A stretch of DNA of 64,000 nucleotides, from positions 24,700,495 through 24,764,494 of the forward strand of contig OY365819.1 in assembly GCA_959347315.1 (NCBI GenBank), given 5' to 3'. Under the pieces are notes generated by a model, which saw nothing but the letters and a program-made list of their open reading frames with translations, was not told where the DNA came from and did no database searches. Positions 12,401-23,290 of the stretch are shown in pieces; position 1 is the stretch's first letter; each line of letters opens with the position of its first letter. Source of the DNA: Bimastos eiseni. Its lineage: Eukaryota > Annelida > Clitellata > Crassiclitellata > Lumbricidae. The position numbers were made by a program, and so were the translations under genes.

Positions 12401-15359
12401 TATTCGAATTTAAAGTGTAAGGTATTATAGGCCTATCTGAATTTTATTGTTGAAACATTATGCAAGATCGTCTGTAACACGGATTAACAAGATGATTAGC
12501 AGATCTAAACGCTTACTTGTGCAGCGTAGTCGTATGGACTGAGACAGGCATTGAGGGACCAGACGTTTCTGTTTTTACCGAGGAGTTGAGTGTAGTAATA
12601 TGGATTCGCCTCAATGAGAACGCCCGTCCACTGTCTGTAACGCTCGAGTGGCAAACTGTTCGACGCCCTTTCGCCATCCAACGCTCCACACTCCACGAAA
12701 AATCCATTTCTCTGCGTCGCATAATCAGACGAAACAGATTCTAGGTCTCATTTTGGAGAATTCGAATAGCCAAAAATACATGTAGGAGAAAAAATCGGTG
12801 ACGGAAATAACGAATACTTGCAAAGACAATTTTAGGCATTGACAGAAAATATGATCGTTTAGCTGTTTTAAAGTTGATAAATGAATGACAGCGCATGCAA
12901 CACTTGAGCTGCACGACCACAATTTCAGATCCATTCCATTAAAATAATTGAACAGTCAAAGGCCATCAAAATGCGAGCTTGGCCGAGTAGTCTGATGGTC
13001 AGCAATCGCTAGAATAGCTTCGAGGAATGGTGCTGACAAGTTCTAGGTGAAACTCCCAATGGTGTGTACAAGATGCGACCTGTTACATCATTTCAAAGAG
13101 AAAAAATAAAGACAGCTGGCGAGTGTATCACTAGCTCATTATCAAATTGCTTATGGTCCCCTTACGTACGAAATGTAGAATCGAACCTGACAATTTAAGC
13201 AAATGTATGAATGCATCTCAAACCACAGCGTTAGCTGTACTGAATTATGTTTGCATACTTACCAATTTAGTCATCTATATGTATAAAGCAGAAAAGTATG
13301 GATGTAACTACATACATACTTTTCTTCTTTATATGTATGGATGATTAACTAACTTAAATAACCTATATATGTTGCATATAAGCATTTGATCCACTGGACC
13401 GATTGCTCCCAAATTTCTTATAATAACTTAATTCTAAGTTTAACCCAGTTTAACCAAGTAACCCAGGTAAAGCAGGATGCTTCAGCTCGTATAAATTTAG
13501 ACCAATCTAAGTAATTGTAACATTTTACTTTTCAAATGCAATAGAGCGCGTCTGCAGCGGTAGACTGTTTCACAAGAACGTTCAAGACATGCGTTAGACA
13601 TAATATTCAGCTTCGCGGCACCGCAGAATCCTCGTGGTTTGCCGTATACACTGAAACATGAAGCTGCTGGATCCTATGGGCGTGAGCCTGGTTCATTGGA
13701 ATTCTTAAGCTTTATTCAGCGGTATGCAGTTGGATGAAAGTGATCGTGTGACTTGATGCCTGTAATGACCAGACTCACCTTCTGACTAAGTAAAGCATCA
13801 ACTTCCTTCGACTGTGGTGTGTCCAAGATACCTTTGGACAGAGTGACGGCGCCTTCAGTGGGAGGAGGATCCAACAGCTGTTCAACGAGTTTGATCATCT
13901 GAGGGTCTCTCGCTGGGGCCTTTCTCTCAACGAGGCGTTGCATAATCGACCGTGCTTCAACATCGAACTCCAATACACCGCGGTTTATGAACTCGAACTG
14001 TTTTTTGCCTGACCGACTGCCCTCTGCCACCTGCCGTTCTTCGTAAGGACGTGTGCAACATCGCCGACGAAAGAGGTATAACACCAGGAAGACAATCAGG
14101 AAGAAACAGATGACTACTAATAATCGTCTTTGACGAAACCTAGGACCAACATCTATGAGACAAAATTTAAGTCAGTTAAGTCATAAATGATTAAAAGCTG
14201 TCGATACAACAAAGAGAAATCGAATAAAATATGAAATTTCAGATATCATTATTGACCGACTCTCTAACATCCATTTCCACTTAGGTCTAAATCCATCGCA
14301 CGTAGTGATAATCGATCTGGAGTGGCAGCGTCTATGTGTTTGAGTGACAGGTATTTAAACGCAGCAGAGGTGGTGAATATTAGGAGCAAAGGAGTTCTTG
14401 GACCAAGGTCCAGAGGAAACAGAGAAAGAGATTAAGATGATGACGATGATGACGATGATAATAATAATAATAATAAGTTATTGTCATCACAATTGCTATT
14501 GATTTACTACTACTTAGATTAGAACAGTGTTCTTGGAAACACGTCAGGATTGAAGCGGCTTCAGTCACTTTGGACGATTGCTAGGGTTCTAGAATTGGTT
14601 CAGAAGCTGCTTGGAATGGTGCGAGATTCTTCAGCGATGTATCCTACAGTCATTATTTTGGTGCTTTGGTCTATTTGGATTGACACTAGCTTTTATGAGT
14701 CTCTTACGATTGGTACCAGAGTCTCTTTGAACTGTGCTAGTTAAAGAATCGGTGCTTGAGTTTCTATAAACTGGTGCAATAGTCTCTCTTGATTGATGCT
14801 TGTTTCCTTGAATGATGCACGATACATGCCGATAAAGCACCTTTGTTCATGGAATTAAAAGAGTAATAATTGGATACTATTATTGCAATTTATTGATGAT
14901 TAGTATACTATGGCGAAGAATGGAAAGAATCAGCCGGACAGAGCACAAGACCAATGAAGATATATTGAGGAGGGTAGAAGAAAAGAGATCAATGATAAAG
15001 ACAATTCGAGAACGACAGAGAAGATGGATGGGACACATAATGAGAGAAGATTCACTACTTAAAAACATCATAGAGGGGAGAATGGAAGGGAAAAACAAGA
15101 GGAAGACCAAGAACAATGCTTTTAGACTGGATGATGAAGAAAGGTGGATACGGAAAAGTGAAAGAAGAGGCCCAACACAGGGAGGAGTGGCGTCATTGGA
15201 CATATGAACCTGTCTGAAGGCAGAGAACCAAAGAAGAAATATGCTATTACATTTGTACCAACCAACTATTTCAAAATAACGATCACAAGTAGAATCGATT
15301 TAATCGCGCGATAACCTAAACATGTTCCATATCTCACCTGATAGTCGCTTGTGCATCAT
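9121..15359 (-). CDS. FkbM-type methyltransferase, membrane-anchored (Star-like), four exons
   Basis: Coding exons on the minus strand are 15359-15338, 14152-13779, 12711-12517 and 9492-9121, giving 963 nt and 320 residues in one open frame with consistent splice phases. Residues 1-17 are short and basic (MMHKRLSDVG...). Residues about 18-35 form one hydrophobic helix ([18 protein letters not shown]) bounded by arginines, so this is a single-pass membrane protein. A linker follows, then the FkbM/Methyltransf_21 fold: [11 protein letters not shown], the SAM-binding loop, in exon 3, and [14 protein letters not shown] in exon 4. Related invertebrate proteins are often named Star-like; methyl acceptors are generally unknown. 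Splice sites are CAG|GTGAGA, CATAG|AT, AAG|GTGAGT, GCAG|AG, CAA|GTAAGC and CGTAG|CT. The start is inferred from exon 1, whose phase fits exon 2 exactly. Introns hold a MITE, a tRNA-like repeat and an RTE fragment. The substrate cannot be read from the sequence. Confidence 0.9.
10201..11376. mobile_element. PIF/Harbinger-like non-autonomous DNA transposon
   Basis: Terminal inverted repeats of 26 bp, starting GGTGCCGTTCACATATTATA at 10201 and GGGGCCGTTCACATATTATA on the complement ending at 11376, differ at one position. A 3-bp TAA duplication flanks the element (10198-10200 and 11377-11379). A GG start with a TWA duplication is typical of PIF/Harbinger. There is no transposase. Subterminal G-rich blocks (GGGTGGGGGTGTAGG at the left, GGGGTGGGGGTCAC at the right) and repeated GTTATATAAC/GTTATGTAAC motifs occur at both ends. 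It lies in intron 3 of the methyltransferase gene. Confidence 0.88.
12517..12711 (-). CDS. methyltransferase gene, exon 3 (SAM-binding motif)
   Basis: This 195-nt phase-0 exon encodes [20 protein letters not shown] followed by a Trp-Thr-Gly-Val-Leu-Ile-Glu-Ala stretch, the conserved N-terminal half of the Rossmann fold. It ends CAA|GTAAGC. Confidence 0.9.
12968..13062 (+). repeat. tRNA-like SINE head
   Basis: GAGCTTGGCCGAGTAGTC at about 12974 resembles an A box of the Leu/Ser tRNA type, and AAGTTCTAGGTGAAACTCCC about 70 bp on resembles a degraded B box. The acceptor stem does not pair, so this is more likely a SINE or tRNA relic than a working tRNA gene. It lies in intron 2 of the methyltransferase gene. 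Confidence 0.4.
13779..14152 (-). CDS. methyltransferase gene, exon 2 (membrane anchor and linker)
   Basis: This exon encodes the transmembrane helix and the juxtamembrane linker, ending ...VDALLSQK just before a perfect AAG|GTGAGT donor. The stretch [17 protein letters not shown] is the region that usually precedes the catalytic fold in this family. Confidence 0.88.
14433..14476 (+). repeat. microsatellite (GATGAC)n (ATA)n
   Basis: A short GATGAC/GATGAT tract followed by an ATA triplet run. It lies in intron 1 of the methyltransferase gene. Confidence 0.9.
14893..15240 (+). mobile_element. RTE-type LINE, 3' end fragment
   Basis: The plus-strand frame 14893-15207 encodes a Lys/Arg-rich C-terminal segment ([20 protein letters not shown], then [20 protein letters not shown]) of the kind found at the end of RTE-clade reverse transcriptases in invertebrates. 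The sequence just after it (CCTGTCTGAAGGCAGAGAAC) looks like the short RTE 3' tail. Two related fragments occur at 44850-45190 (plus) and about 46965-47062 (minus). This copy is in intron 1 of the methyltransferase gene. Confidence 0.6.
15338..15359 (-). CDS. methyltransferase gene, coding exon 1
   Basis: This 22-nt coding part begins ATGATGCACAAGCG and ends at CAG|GTGAGA. It leaves one base that combines with the first two bases of exon 2 into an Asp codon. It is short, so the call depends on the donor, the double ATG and the matching phase. Confidence 0.7.
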
Positions 15360-15829
15360 GTTGCTATAATTATGCAAGTGTTAATCGTGCTTAGTTCGCT
15401 CAATTGGAACATGCAACAGTATCTGTGTAGTAGACCTATTGTGTATGTCTACAAAACTCTGATCCAACGACTAAAAAGACGGTTTGAACATCGGCTGAAA
15501 TCGGTGCGTACAACAGTTACTGGGATAACGTAGGCTGGTCCTTTATAAATATCTATACGTAGGACTCAGTTAATGGTAGATGGAAGACGTTCATGACGTT
15601 ACCTTTACGGCTTGTAAAGGCCGTGTAGCAGGCTGAGTAAACACAGAGCAGTGGACCATATCGTTTAAACACAAAGCATCGGACCATGTCTATTCAACCA
15701 TGTCTGGGTGCCTTTAATATGCATAGCAGACACGCTGAGCGTTCTAATGAATCTTTCACTACCTGTACTCTATAACCTAACATAAAGAGTGACAACTTAC
15801 AATGTGACGCGTACAGGTTGCTACATGGA

Positions 15830-16230
15830 GGTGTTAATGCCAACGTCACACCAGCCAGACCCCGATCTCACGACGCTCCTGACGATCGCCCTATAGTCTC
15901 AATAAATGTTTCCGAACGTGGTGAGAGCCTGAACAATAACTGTTTTAATGAACCGCAGCGCCGTTACTGCGACCAACGTACAATTCGCCTCGTTCTCATA
16001 GCGCACAACAAGTCCTCCACCACGCTCAACGCCACGCTCGCATAACGATTGCCCTACACCCACAGCGTCTTCATCACGACCAAACCGATCGCATTACGTG
16101 CAAACGACGCCTTCACTGCGCCTTAGTAACGTTCGCCGCGCTTCAACTGAGCACCAATCACGCTCCTAGCACAACTTATCACGCCGTGATCACGCTCTGA
16201 CCACGTGTATTGCGATGGTCACAATCATGT
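15830..16230. other. CpG-rich, C-skewed segment
   Basis: Within an AT-rich window this stretch is unusually rich in CpG and in C on the plus strand (repeated CACGCTC, GACGCTC, AACGCC). It sits 0.5-0.9 kb upstream of the inferred start of the minus-strand methyltransferase gene and could be its promoter region or 5' UTR. It could also be a decayed tandem repeat. I see no TATA box or transcript evidence. Confidence 0.35.
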
Positions 16231-16239
16231 AATATCACC

Positions 16240-17040
16240 TTGCGTTCTGAAACAAAGTCTTTTTCTACAGCTGCGATGCCACTAAACGATAAAGTGTGAT
16301 GATGTAAAAGGGGCAAAGGGATAGAGAGAGTAATGCTTGACCAATTGGATCAGGAAACACAAGGAGGTATTGGAATCCGTCGTTTCATCAAGTGTTGCCC
16401 TGGTAGCAGAGCCGGTCCAACATCAAGCCTCACAGCTTCTAGCATGTACCAGCACAGGATAAAGACCTAGACATCGACGCTACCAGTGTCACAAGCAACG
16501 ACAGCCAGAGAGGCAAGTAGATAGAGCCGTGAAGTTCCCATTCACAAGAAGAGCAGAGCATGGAAGTAGCCGCTGTCAACCCAAATAAGAAGACGAAAGC
16601 CTATTTAGTAAAGACATGAATAAGAAAGAGCGCCTCTGGAAAGAAAATGCAGCTGAGTTGGGTATTAGGGTGTAATGATGATAATGGTGATTTTTCTTTT
16701 CTTTTCATTGAAACATTTTATAGTGAGGGAAAGTTGTCACTACATATCAGTAGATTCAAACATATTTTGTCTGAAGGCGTTGTGTTATGCAATGACGAAG
16801 GTACAATCCCCAAAATGTAAAATTTTGATGCTATTATAGAGTTGCAAATTCCATTAGTTGAATTACAACTACAACAATATTATCCAGCAATCATAATCTA
16901 GGTCAATTAAAAATAATTTCTATATAAATTATCTTACTGTTCTGCCAAAGGGTATTATTTTATACACTCATGCTTTTCAATCAGACATAGTTACAAACGA
17001 ACACTAAAATATTGAAGAAAAGCTCCAGACAGCATTAAAT
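16240..17040. other. no gene recognised
   Basis: I recognise no coding region or clear repeat between the CpG-rich segment and the pseudogene next to the Polinton. Confidence 0.45.
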
Positions 17041-17268
17041 TTATGCCGCTCGATATTGTGATTTGTTATCAAACACCCGCATTGCACGACGAAGTTCTAA
17101 GCGCGATCTAATAAACCCATCACGAAACTTAGGTCCACAAACTGACATTGATGCTTCGGTAACAACCTTTATGCACCGCTCGACTGCCTGGGTATGACAC
17201 GGCAATCTTGGAAATGCGAGCAACGTTTCTCCACCAATATTTACATTTACATATTGTTGTAAGTAGTA
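17041..17268 (-). pseudogene. split ORF, C-terminal part, interrupted by the Polinton
   Basis: The minus-strand frame reads LPCHTQAVERCIKVVTEAS, then CG, then RDGFIRSRLELRR and ends at 17041. This is the C-terminus of a protein family common in invertebrate genomes and probably transposon-associated; its function is unknown to me. The upstream part of the same frame appears on the far side of the Polinton (23439-23525). The element therefore inserted into this ORF, which reads across both flanks on the same strand. Confidence 0.6.
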
Positions 17269-17424
17269 GTGTTTGTATTAGATTGGCGATTTTAACCATA
17301 ATATTGGTTAAATCGACCTCCTAATAGGTTACCACACGTATTATTAACCTATAATTAGGTCACAAAATCACTAAAAATTGAAAATGAGTCACAATGCATG
17401 CACGAACCTAAGGGCTAGGTCAAA
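17269..17424 (+). repeat. Polinton left terminal inverted repeat
   Basis: It starts AGTGTTTGTA and includes GATTTTAACCATAATATTGG, CCTAATAGGTTACCACACGT and ACCTATAATTAGGTC. The same blocks appear inverted at the right end with roughly one difference in ten. Confidence 0.88.
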
Positions 17425-17691
17425 CATCAACAACAAATGCTAACAAGTTAATAGGTTAACAAAGTTTACGAGCCTAGGTTCGTCAACTGCGATATTCGTT
17501 GTACGCCGTGAACTAACCTAGGTCCAAAGTCGAAATGCCTCCAATACGTTAAATGAGAATAAAATACCAACAGTTTAGATGAGACATCGTGTTTCGCCAA
17601 ATCGGCAGTTTCGAAGAGTTATCATATGTTAACCAAGTCTTCATTTGAAAAATTGATTATCACAAATAGAAAATATTCTCATATATGTAAA

Positions 17692-19176
17692 ATGAAAGTA
17701 AATATTTCTCCACAGCTTAAAGAATTGTCTTTACAACATAAAATGGAATACACGAAGAAGACTGTTATTGACTAAGAAAAATTGCGAAACAGAAAGGTAT
17801 GGTTGGTTATATGAGACTGCGTGAAGCAGATTTGATTAGTAAAATTGAAGCTCACGGGGTTCAAACACTCATACCCTCACATTTTGCTCCAATCTCATCC
17901 GATGCTAGTTTGATGAATGCACCCGTCCCCGATATTTTAATCCTAACACGCTTTCCCATACCAGTTACCACAGCACCAAAAATATTCGTTAAAGCTAAAT
18001 CAGCGATTAGTAAATTCGCAAAGTGGATTGAAGGGTCCATACCCGAAGAACCAAAAGAAAGGTGAGCGAGAAGATAGAAGCACTGAAAGCCAAAGTGAAT
18101 TCAATATTCGGTAAAATTCTTAAGAAAACACGTGAAATAAGATTGACGGCCTCAGCAATGAAGTGTTTCACGAAACAATACACGGTTGAAGGAGCTAACG
18201 GAATCGATGCCACATCATTTTTTCCTTAACACCGTTCAAACACAGGCGTTAGACATGTTGACTAGAAACCGACAGACAAAGGTTAATTTTGTCCTCACCT
18301 GCGCAATGGAACGTGTTGACATGAAATCCCAGCAAGTAGATACCGAGATTTTTCCGTTTGTCTCTAAGACCGAGGTGATTTTAGACTCCACCGACACAAG
18401 TGAAATGTATAACAACGCGAAAGATAAAATCTTAGAATCAATGGCAGCCTTCCAGGTGTGTGGTAGTAACTCGAGACTTAAAGCGATTCAAAAACTAGAT
18501 ATCAACACGGTTGTTTATAAACCGTTGAAGGGCAGTTGGTACATTCCACTACCGATATGTCTAACGGGTAAAAAGGCTATTGTTAATATGAAGAACGTAG
18601 ACGAAGAATGTTTCGAGTGTGTAACGAGATCCTTAAATCCTATTGAGAGAGGTTCAGAAAGAATCAAGAAATAATTAAAAATACAGTCTGAGAAACTTAA
18701 TTGGTCTGGCATCGAATTCCCAATCGAAGCGGATGCTAACGTGATAAGTAAGTTTGAGAGAAATAATAATATTAGTATTAATGTTTATGGTCGCGAGAAA
18801 GATGTTTAACTATTCCCACTATATTTATCGAAGCACGAGAGCGATATCAGTGTAGATCTATTACTCATTTCAGATGGAGAAAAGAAACACTATTGTTGGA
18901 TAAAGAACTTTAACAGAATGATGGCGGTTCAAACAGACAAACTCCGTTCATTCGATGCACTATTGTAAGCGATATTTGATGAGACATAGAGAACTAGATT
19001 CGCTAAATAAACACACAGAGTACTGTTCCAAACACAAAATATAGAACTTCCAGAACCGGGAACTATGTTGTATTTCAAAAATTATTATCGAAAGATGAGA
19101 GTTCTCTTTGTCGTGTACGACGATTTCGAATCTTTCATAAAGCATATTGACACTTGCCAACCAGACCCCAGCATGT
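17692..19176 (+). pseudogene. Polinton polymerase B, N-terminal relic
   Basis: The plus-strand frames 17692-18065, 18063-18222, 18186-18674 and 18675-19176 fit the N-terminal extension of a Polinton DNA polymerase, starting near ATG 17692. There are several stops and at least two frame changes (about 17780 and 18222), plus stops at 18672 and about 18810. The exonuclease I motif Asp-Phe-Glu is visible at 19122-19130. The zinc-finger section before it is largely missing, and everything after the exonuclease motif, including the polymerase palm, is deleted; sequence passes straight into the protease. It cannot be functional. Confidence 0.75.
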
Positions 19177-19230
19177 AACGCTACCAAATATTGTTTTGTC
19201 GAACATGGATCTAATCGAAACTTAATATAA

Positions 19231-19526
19231 ATAATTTCAGAGGAGTATTTCTAAGAGACGAGTTACCGAATAGGCCAAGAGCGAACGAGTGCGACATCCT
19301 TAATCTGGATGATTCTGGCGGTAAAGAAACACATTGGACGTGTTGGATCAAGCGCGCCAATGATAAGATTTATTTTGACAGCTACGGTTAACCCCCGCCT
19401 ACGGAGTTGATAAACTACATACAGAGGCCGCAGTTCTACAACAGCGAACGAATTCAACCTGACGGTGAAGTGTTATGCGGACATTTATATCTGTACGTGT
19501 TGAAGAAGACGATCAACGATGGATGA
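19231..19526 (+). pseudogene. Polinton adenain-like cysteine protease, truncated
   Basis: The frame has the order expected for the Ulp1/adenain fold used by Polintons to mature capsid proteins: His in a Thr-His-Trp motif at 19332, Asp in DSYG at 19377, and the nucleophile Cys in a Cys-Gly-His motif at 19476-19478. A stop codon falls directly after DSYG (19389-19391), and the frame then continues to the end at 19526. The usual start is missing because of the deletion joining it to the polymerase relic. Confidence 0.78.
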
Positions 19527-19583
19527 AAATTTTAAGAAGTTATAAACGAATTGTATTAAATAAATTCGTATATATATATAAAC

Positions 19584-20638
19584 ATGCCTATTGATAAATT
19601 TGAACGAACTGATACTGGGTCAACTCAGAGAGTAGTGTCTGGAGGTGCTACTCTTTCTCAAGCGAGTAATACCTTTTTAAAACGAGATGGAACGAACACC
19701 ATGGATGGTGATTTTGAAATGAGCGGCAACTCTATAAAAGGTCTACCGACTGACATTCATCCACCAGTCATCGCCAGCCAGGCCGCGAGCTTGGATCAAG
19801 TTGAGACCTTAGTCAATCAGGCGATATCGGGACAAGTAGATACCACCGATTACCTGAAAGCATCGTAACAGCGGCTCTAACCATTACTTCTGGTACAACG
19901 ATAATAAACGGTTTAACTTACGAAGCTAGTGCTAGCGAATAGCACAGTGTGCTTGGCCATGAATTCGGCCCGTAGAAGGCTTTTTAAAACGCTTCTCACC
20001 ACCCCGATATTTGGGTCTCTAAAACACCAATCACTGTTTGGATTAAGATGAAGTACCCCATTTCTCTGTCAATGTCGGGATTTTACATCATGCCGGCCGT
20101 TCCGAGGACGCATATATCGCTAGTTGGAAAGTTCAAGCTAGATGGAATAGTATTTACAGATAGGCCCCTATTCCAACCCCTCAAACGGATATCCTCGCTT
20201 ATAGATTTTTGAATAAATTTACATTTCCCGCTTTGTCTAATTACGCGTGTTGGAGATTTCACATTATATCCATGGACCCTGTGCCGTTTACGCTGGTATC
20301 TGCAAGCTACAGTGGATTCCAACGCCGACCAATAGCACACTAGGAAGAAAATGTAAAGTCGGCTAAGTACCCGCAGTGAGAATCTGGAAGATCGGCTTGA
20401 AAGGTGGGAATAAAAACACAGAAAGGATATCTGAATGGCGGGTGAGAGCGTACAATAGTGACGGACAATGGGTTATGGTATACATATCGTCTAATCCGTC
20501 TTATTTAGGAAATACTTATAAAGAATTTTTTATAGATTCCGTTGGAAAATATTGAACATATGAGTTTCAGTGCCGCAATGCTGAACCGGGTAAGCCAGGA
20601 TTAAGAGTGATGCAGTTATTCGTGTACGATGAATAAAA
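19584..20638 (+). pseudogene. Polinton fibre-like protein, decayed
   Basis: The intact first frame (19584-19868, 94 residues) has a repeat style typical of phage-like and Polinton fibres (FLKRDGTNTMDGDFEMSGNS and then a Gly-Leu-Pro turn). Later frames, 20047-20215 and 20382-20637, look like a C-terminal discoidin-like attachment domain, with the final strand reading LRVMQLFVYDE. Stops and frame changes separate the parts. The fibre role is an inference from domain layout and position. Confidence 0.5.
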
Positions 20639-20734
20639 CAACCAGAAACGTTTTCTATTTCGCCTTAAGGAAAATAATTTCTATATAAAAAAGGAAAATG
20701 ATTGTCACACACGAAACGTTTTAATCCGAGTAAA

Positions 20735-21364
20735 ATGATATTTTATATAAATTCGAGAAAAAGACGAGCAACTTTGGTCAGCGTATTAAGATAAGATATG
20801 AATACCCGAACGGTGTCGGAGGTGATTTTCATATCAAAACTCCAGTATTAAAAAGTTGGGGCAAATCTCCGGGTTATGGTTTTGGTAAAACCAATTGCCC
20901 CATGTAGGCTATAGTATACCGGTAACGATGCGCGATAGGTATTCCGAACCGACCGAGGAATAATTGAGGGCTCTCGGTATGTTTGAAAGTATTTTGGAAC
21001 GCATTCAGGAACATCTGTAGGATCCTGTTACGAGAGAGGTCACAAATAAGCGTTACAAACTTTCACAGGTTGAACAAATGTCTATTTTATTTCAAAAACA
21101 GTAAAACGATCCACCAAGGATGTTCCCGAAATTGATAACTGCGTATAGAACAGCGAATGTAACAAGTGGATTTTACGATTTAGATGATAATCCAATCGAC
21201 ACTCTAGCACTAATATCCACTCAGTGTAGTGTCGTGCTAGATATGACATGTAGTATATTCATCGGAAATAAACCGTCCGTACAATTAAAGGTAGAAGAAG
21301 TTGTATTAACAGAAGACCTGAAGTACGAAAGCAGTAAGGGCGTCTATTTTCTAAGAATTTCATG
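20735..21364 (+). pseudogene. conserved Polinton protein of unknown function, decayed
   Basis: The plus-strand sequence from about 20735 continues through several stops into the clean frame 21120-21364, which contains SIFIGNKPSVQLKVEEVVL. I associate this pattern with a conserved, uncharacterised Polinton gene, but I give it no function. It is the last gene of the plus-strand block; the next three frames run on the other strand. Confidence 0.5.
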
Positions 21365-21421
21365 ACCTCCAAGAAGGATTAAATATTGATTGTTAATTTT
21401 CAATGACTTTTCATTGAAAAT

Positions 21422-21718
21422 TTAAATCACAAGTTCAACAACTTCGTTATCTCCGGATACCAGGATATACGGCGTGATGAAATCCGGTTCCGTTTCTATC
21501 CTCGTTTTCATAAAAGTAAATGTCTATGTCTTGCTCGTTTCCAACTTGTCGTGCAATGGCCCCTCGTAAACACTCATGTAATACTCTGTCTCATCCAGTG
21601 CCTCTACCGTTGTTAGGTAGAAATAGCCTATAGAGCCGATCAGATACTGCTTCGTTTTTACTGTGTAAACCACATCTTCTTCCAAAGTTTCTAAATGTAA
21701 AAATTTACGAGTTCCCAT
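21422..21718 (-). pseudogene. small Polinton protein of unknown function
   Basis: The minus-strand frame begins at ATG 21718 and stops at 21524-21526. After a shift near 21530 an overlapping frame continues to a stop at 21422-21424. I recognise no domain. It lies between the two convergent gene blocks. Confidence 0.45.
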
Positions 21719-21747
21719 ATTTTATTAGCTGAGAAAACAACATTATG

Positions 21748-22101
21748 TTAACACTCGGATCTCGTATCTATTTTCCACACTTTTCCGTTGTTAACCTGTA
21801 TTGAATTCGCTCCGGTTTTTAGCGCCATACTTGCCCTGTACAGTGACGAGTAGGTGACGGCTTCGTTCGTGTCTCTATCAAAGATTTCAACGCTTATCGG
21901 GTTATTACGAATCGTTCATAGATATTCGTATCTGGGCAGTACTTCCTTTTTCTTCTTCACCGGCACCTTCTCTTCTGACAGTACTATTTCTGGAAAAACA
22001 CCATTCTCGACGACTGTCCTTAGCTTATCCGGTTTGTAGATAAATCTCGCGCCTTTCATTCCGTTTGTATTCATTAGCGATTCCAAAATGGAGCGATCCA
22101 T
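21748..22101 (-). pseudogene. small Polinton protein with NUMOD-like C-terminus
   Basis: The frame runs from ATG 22101 to stop 21748-21750 with a single internal TGA at 21916-21918 (about 117 codons). The C-terminal half, VEIFDRDTNEAVTYSSLYRA then GKVWK, resembles the nuclease-associated modular DNA-binding motif (NUMOD) shape. One stop is the only visible lesion. Confidence 0.5.
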
Positions 22102-22125
22102 TTTTAAATAATAGAAAATTTGTCT

Positions 22126-23290
22126 TTAATATACAACGCTCATCTTCTGTCCATCCGATTGGAAGTTTAGCAATTTATCTGAAATGACAACTGCATAAGC
22201 TTCCGTTCCAGCTGGCACCGCAGCATTGAAAGTAGCCTTGAACTGGATGTCTACGACAGATTACTTTAACCGTTCGGATTGCTTACTCACATCGAAAACG
22301 AATAGCGGATGTAAATTCTTATACTCGGCCGGCGTAATGTTGCTCTGAGTTACGAGTTGATTCATCTCATAGAATTTTTCGCTGAAGCTCGCGGCATCTC
22401 TATAAGCTCTCGAAAATTGCTGATTCGGGAATGAGAGGTTGTAATCAACTGCTAGATATCTTTCTTGGTTCATCATCACGTACATGTTTTTCAGGTCGCA
22501 ATGATCGAAAATTGATGGATTAGCTTCTTGATTGCCGCTTCGATTCGTTTGAAATCCGACTATGATATACCTCGGTTTTTCCGGCGATATCTTTACGCAA
22601 AGTTGCCAACTAAACGTCGTCGATTGAAGAACCGTTATGGTATCGCATTGATGAGCTCGATAGGCTACTGGTAGCGTTGCCTTTGATTCGAGGGTTTTAT
22701 ACAGCTGCATTCTTTCCGGAATCACATGCGGCATAAACCACGAAATTTTGCTAATGTTGACTTTACCTGCAGCTGCGGCGGCCAACCTGAAGACGGCATC
22801 GTCGTCGGATTGGCGAACGAGAGTTAAAGTCGGCTTCATACCGTAGACTATCTTATCATAATCCTCGCAGAATTAAAAATGTGCTTCAGAGGCACGATGA
22901 AGCTAAATACGCCCTTGGCAGTTGGTTTCTGAATGAGATACGCCTGTCTGACAGGCGAATCCCGTGTTGTCGGCTATACAGCAGTCGCGGCTGTGTCTTT
23001 AGTCCATAATTGGTTGTCTTTGTGCGAGAGAGAAGTCGGTGGGATATTTAAATAAGTCCAGCATAGTTGTGAATTGTCCAGGATGAAACACGCTTTCGAT
23101 GTCTTGATTCGACAGGGAATACGACATTTAGCTGAAAAGATGCATGAGCTCGTTGTTGGTAATGGCGTAGCATCAGCATTGGCGTAAGCTGTTCCATCTG
23201 CTTTAATCATTCTACCTTTGAATAGCATGTATAACTCGGAGGGATGGCTGAACAGATCTTGAGTTTCGATATATACAGTTTACGAACCTA
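22126..23290 (-). pseudogene. Polinton major-capsid-like protein, decayed
   Basis: The clean frame 22839-22261 (192 residues) continues past one stop (22261-22263) to a natural end at 22126-22128. Upstream, 23228-22974 and the segment between show the N-terminal half in shifted frames. It matches a family abundant in invertebrate genomes that I take to be the double-jelly-roll capsid protein of Polintons; database entries are often labelled uncharacterised. Capsid identity is therefore an inference. It is broken by at least two frameshifts and one stop. Confidence 0.6.

Noticed and set aside
12968..13062. A functional tRNA-Leu/Ser gene
   Set aside because: The acceptor stem does not pair and the B box is degraded.
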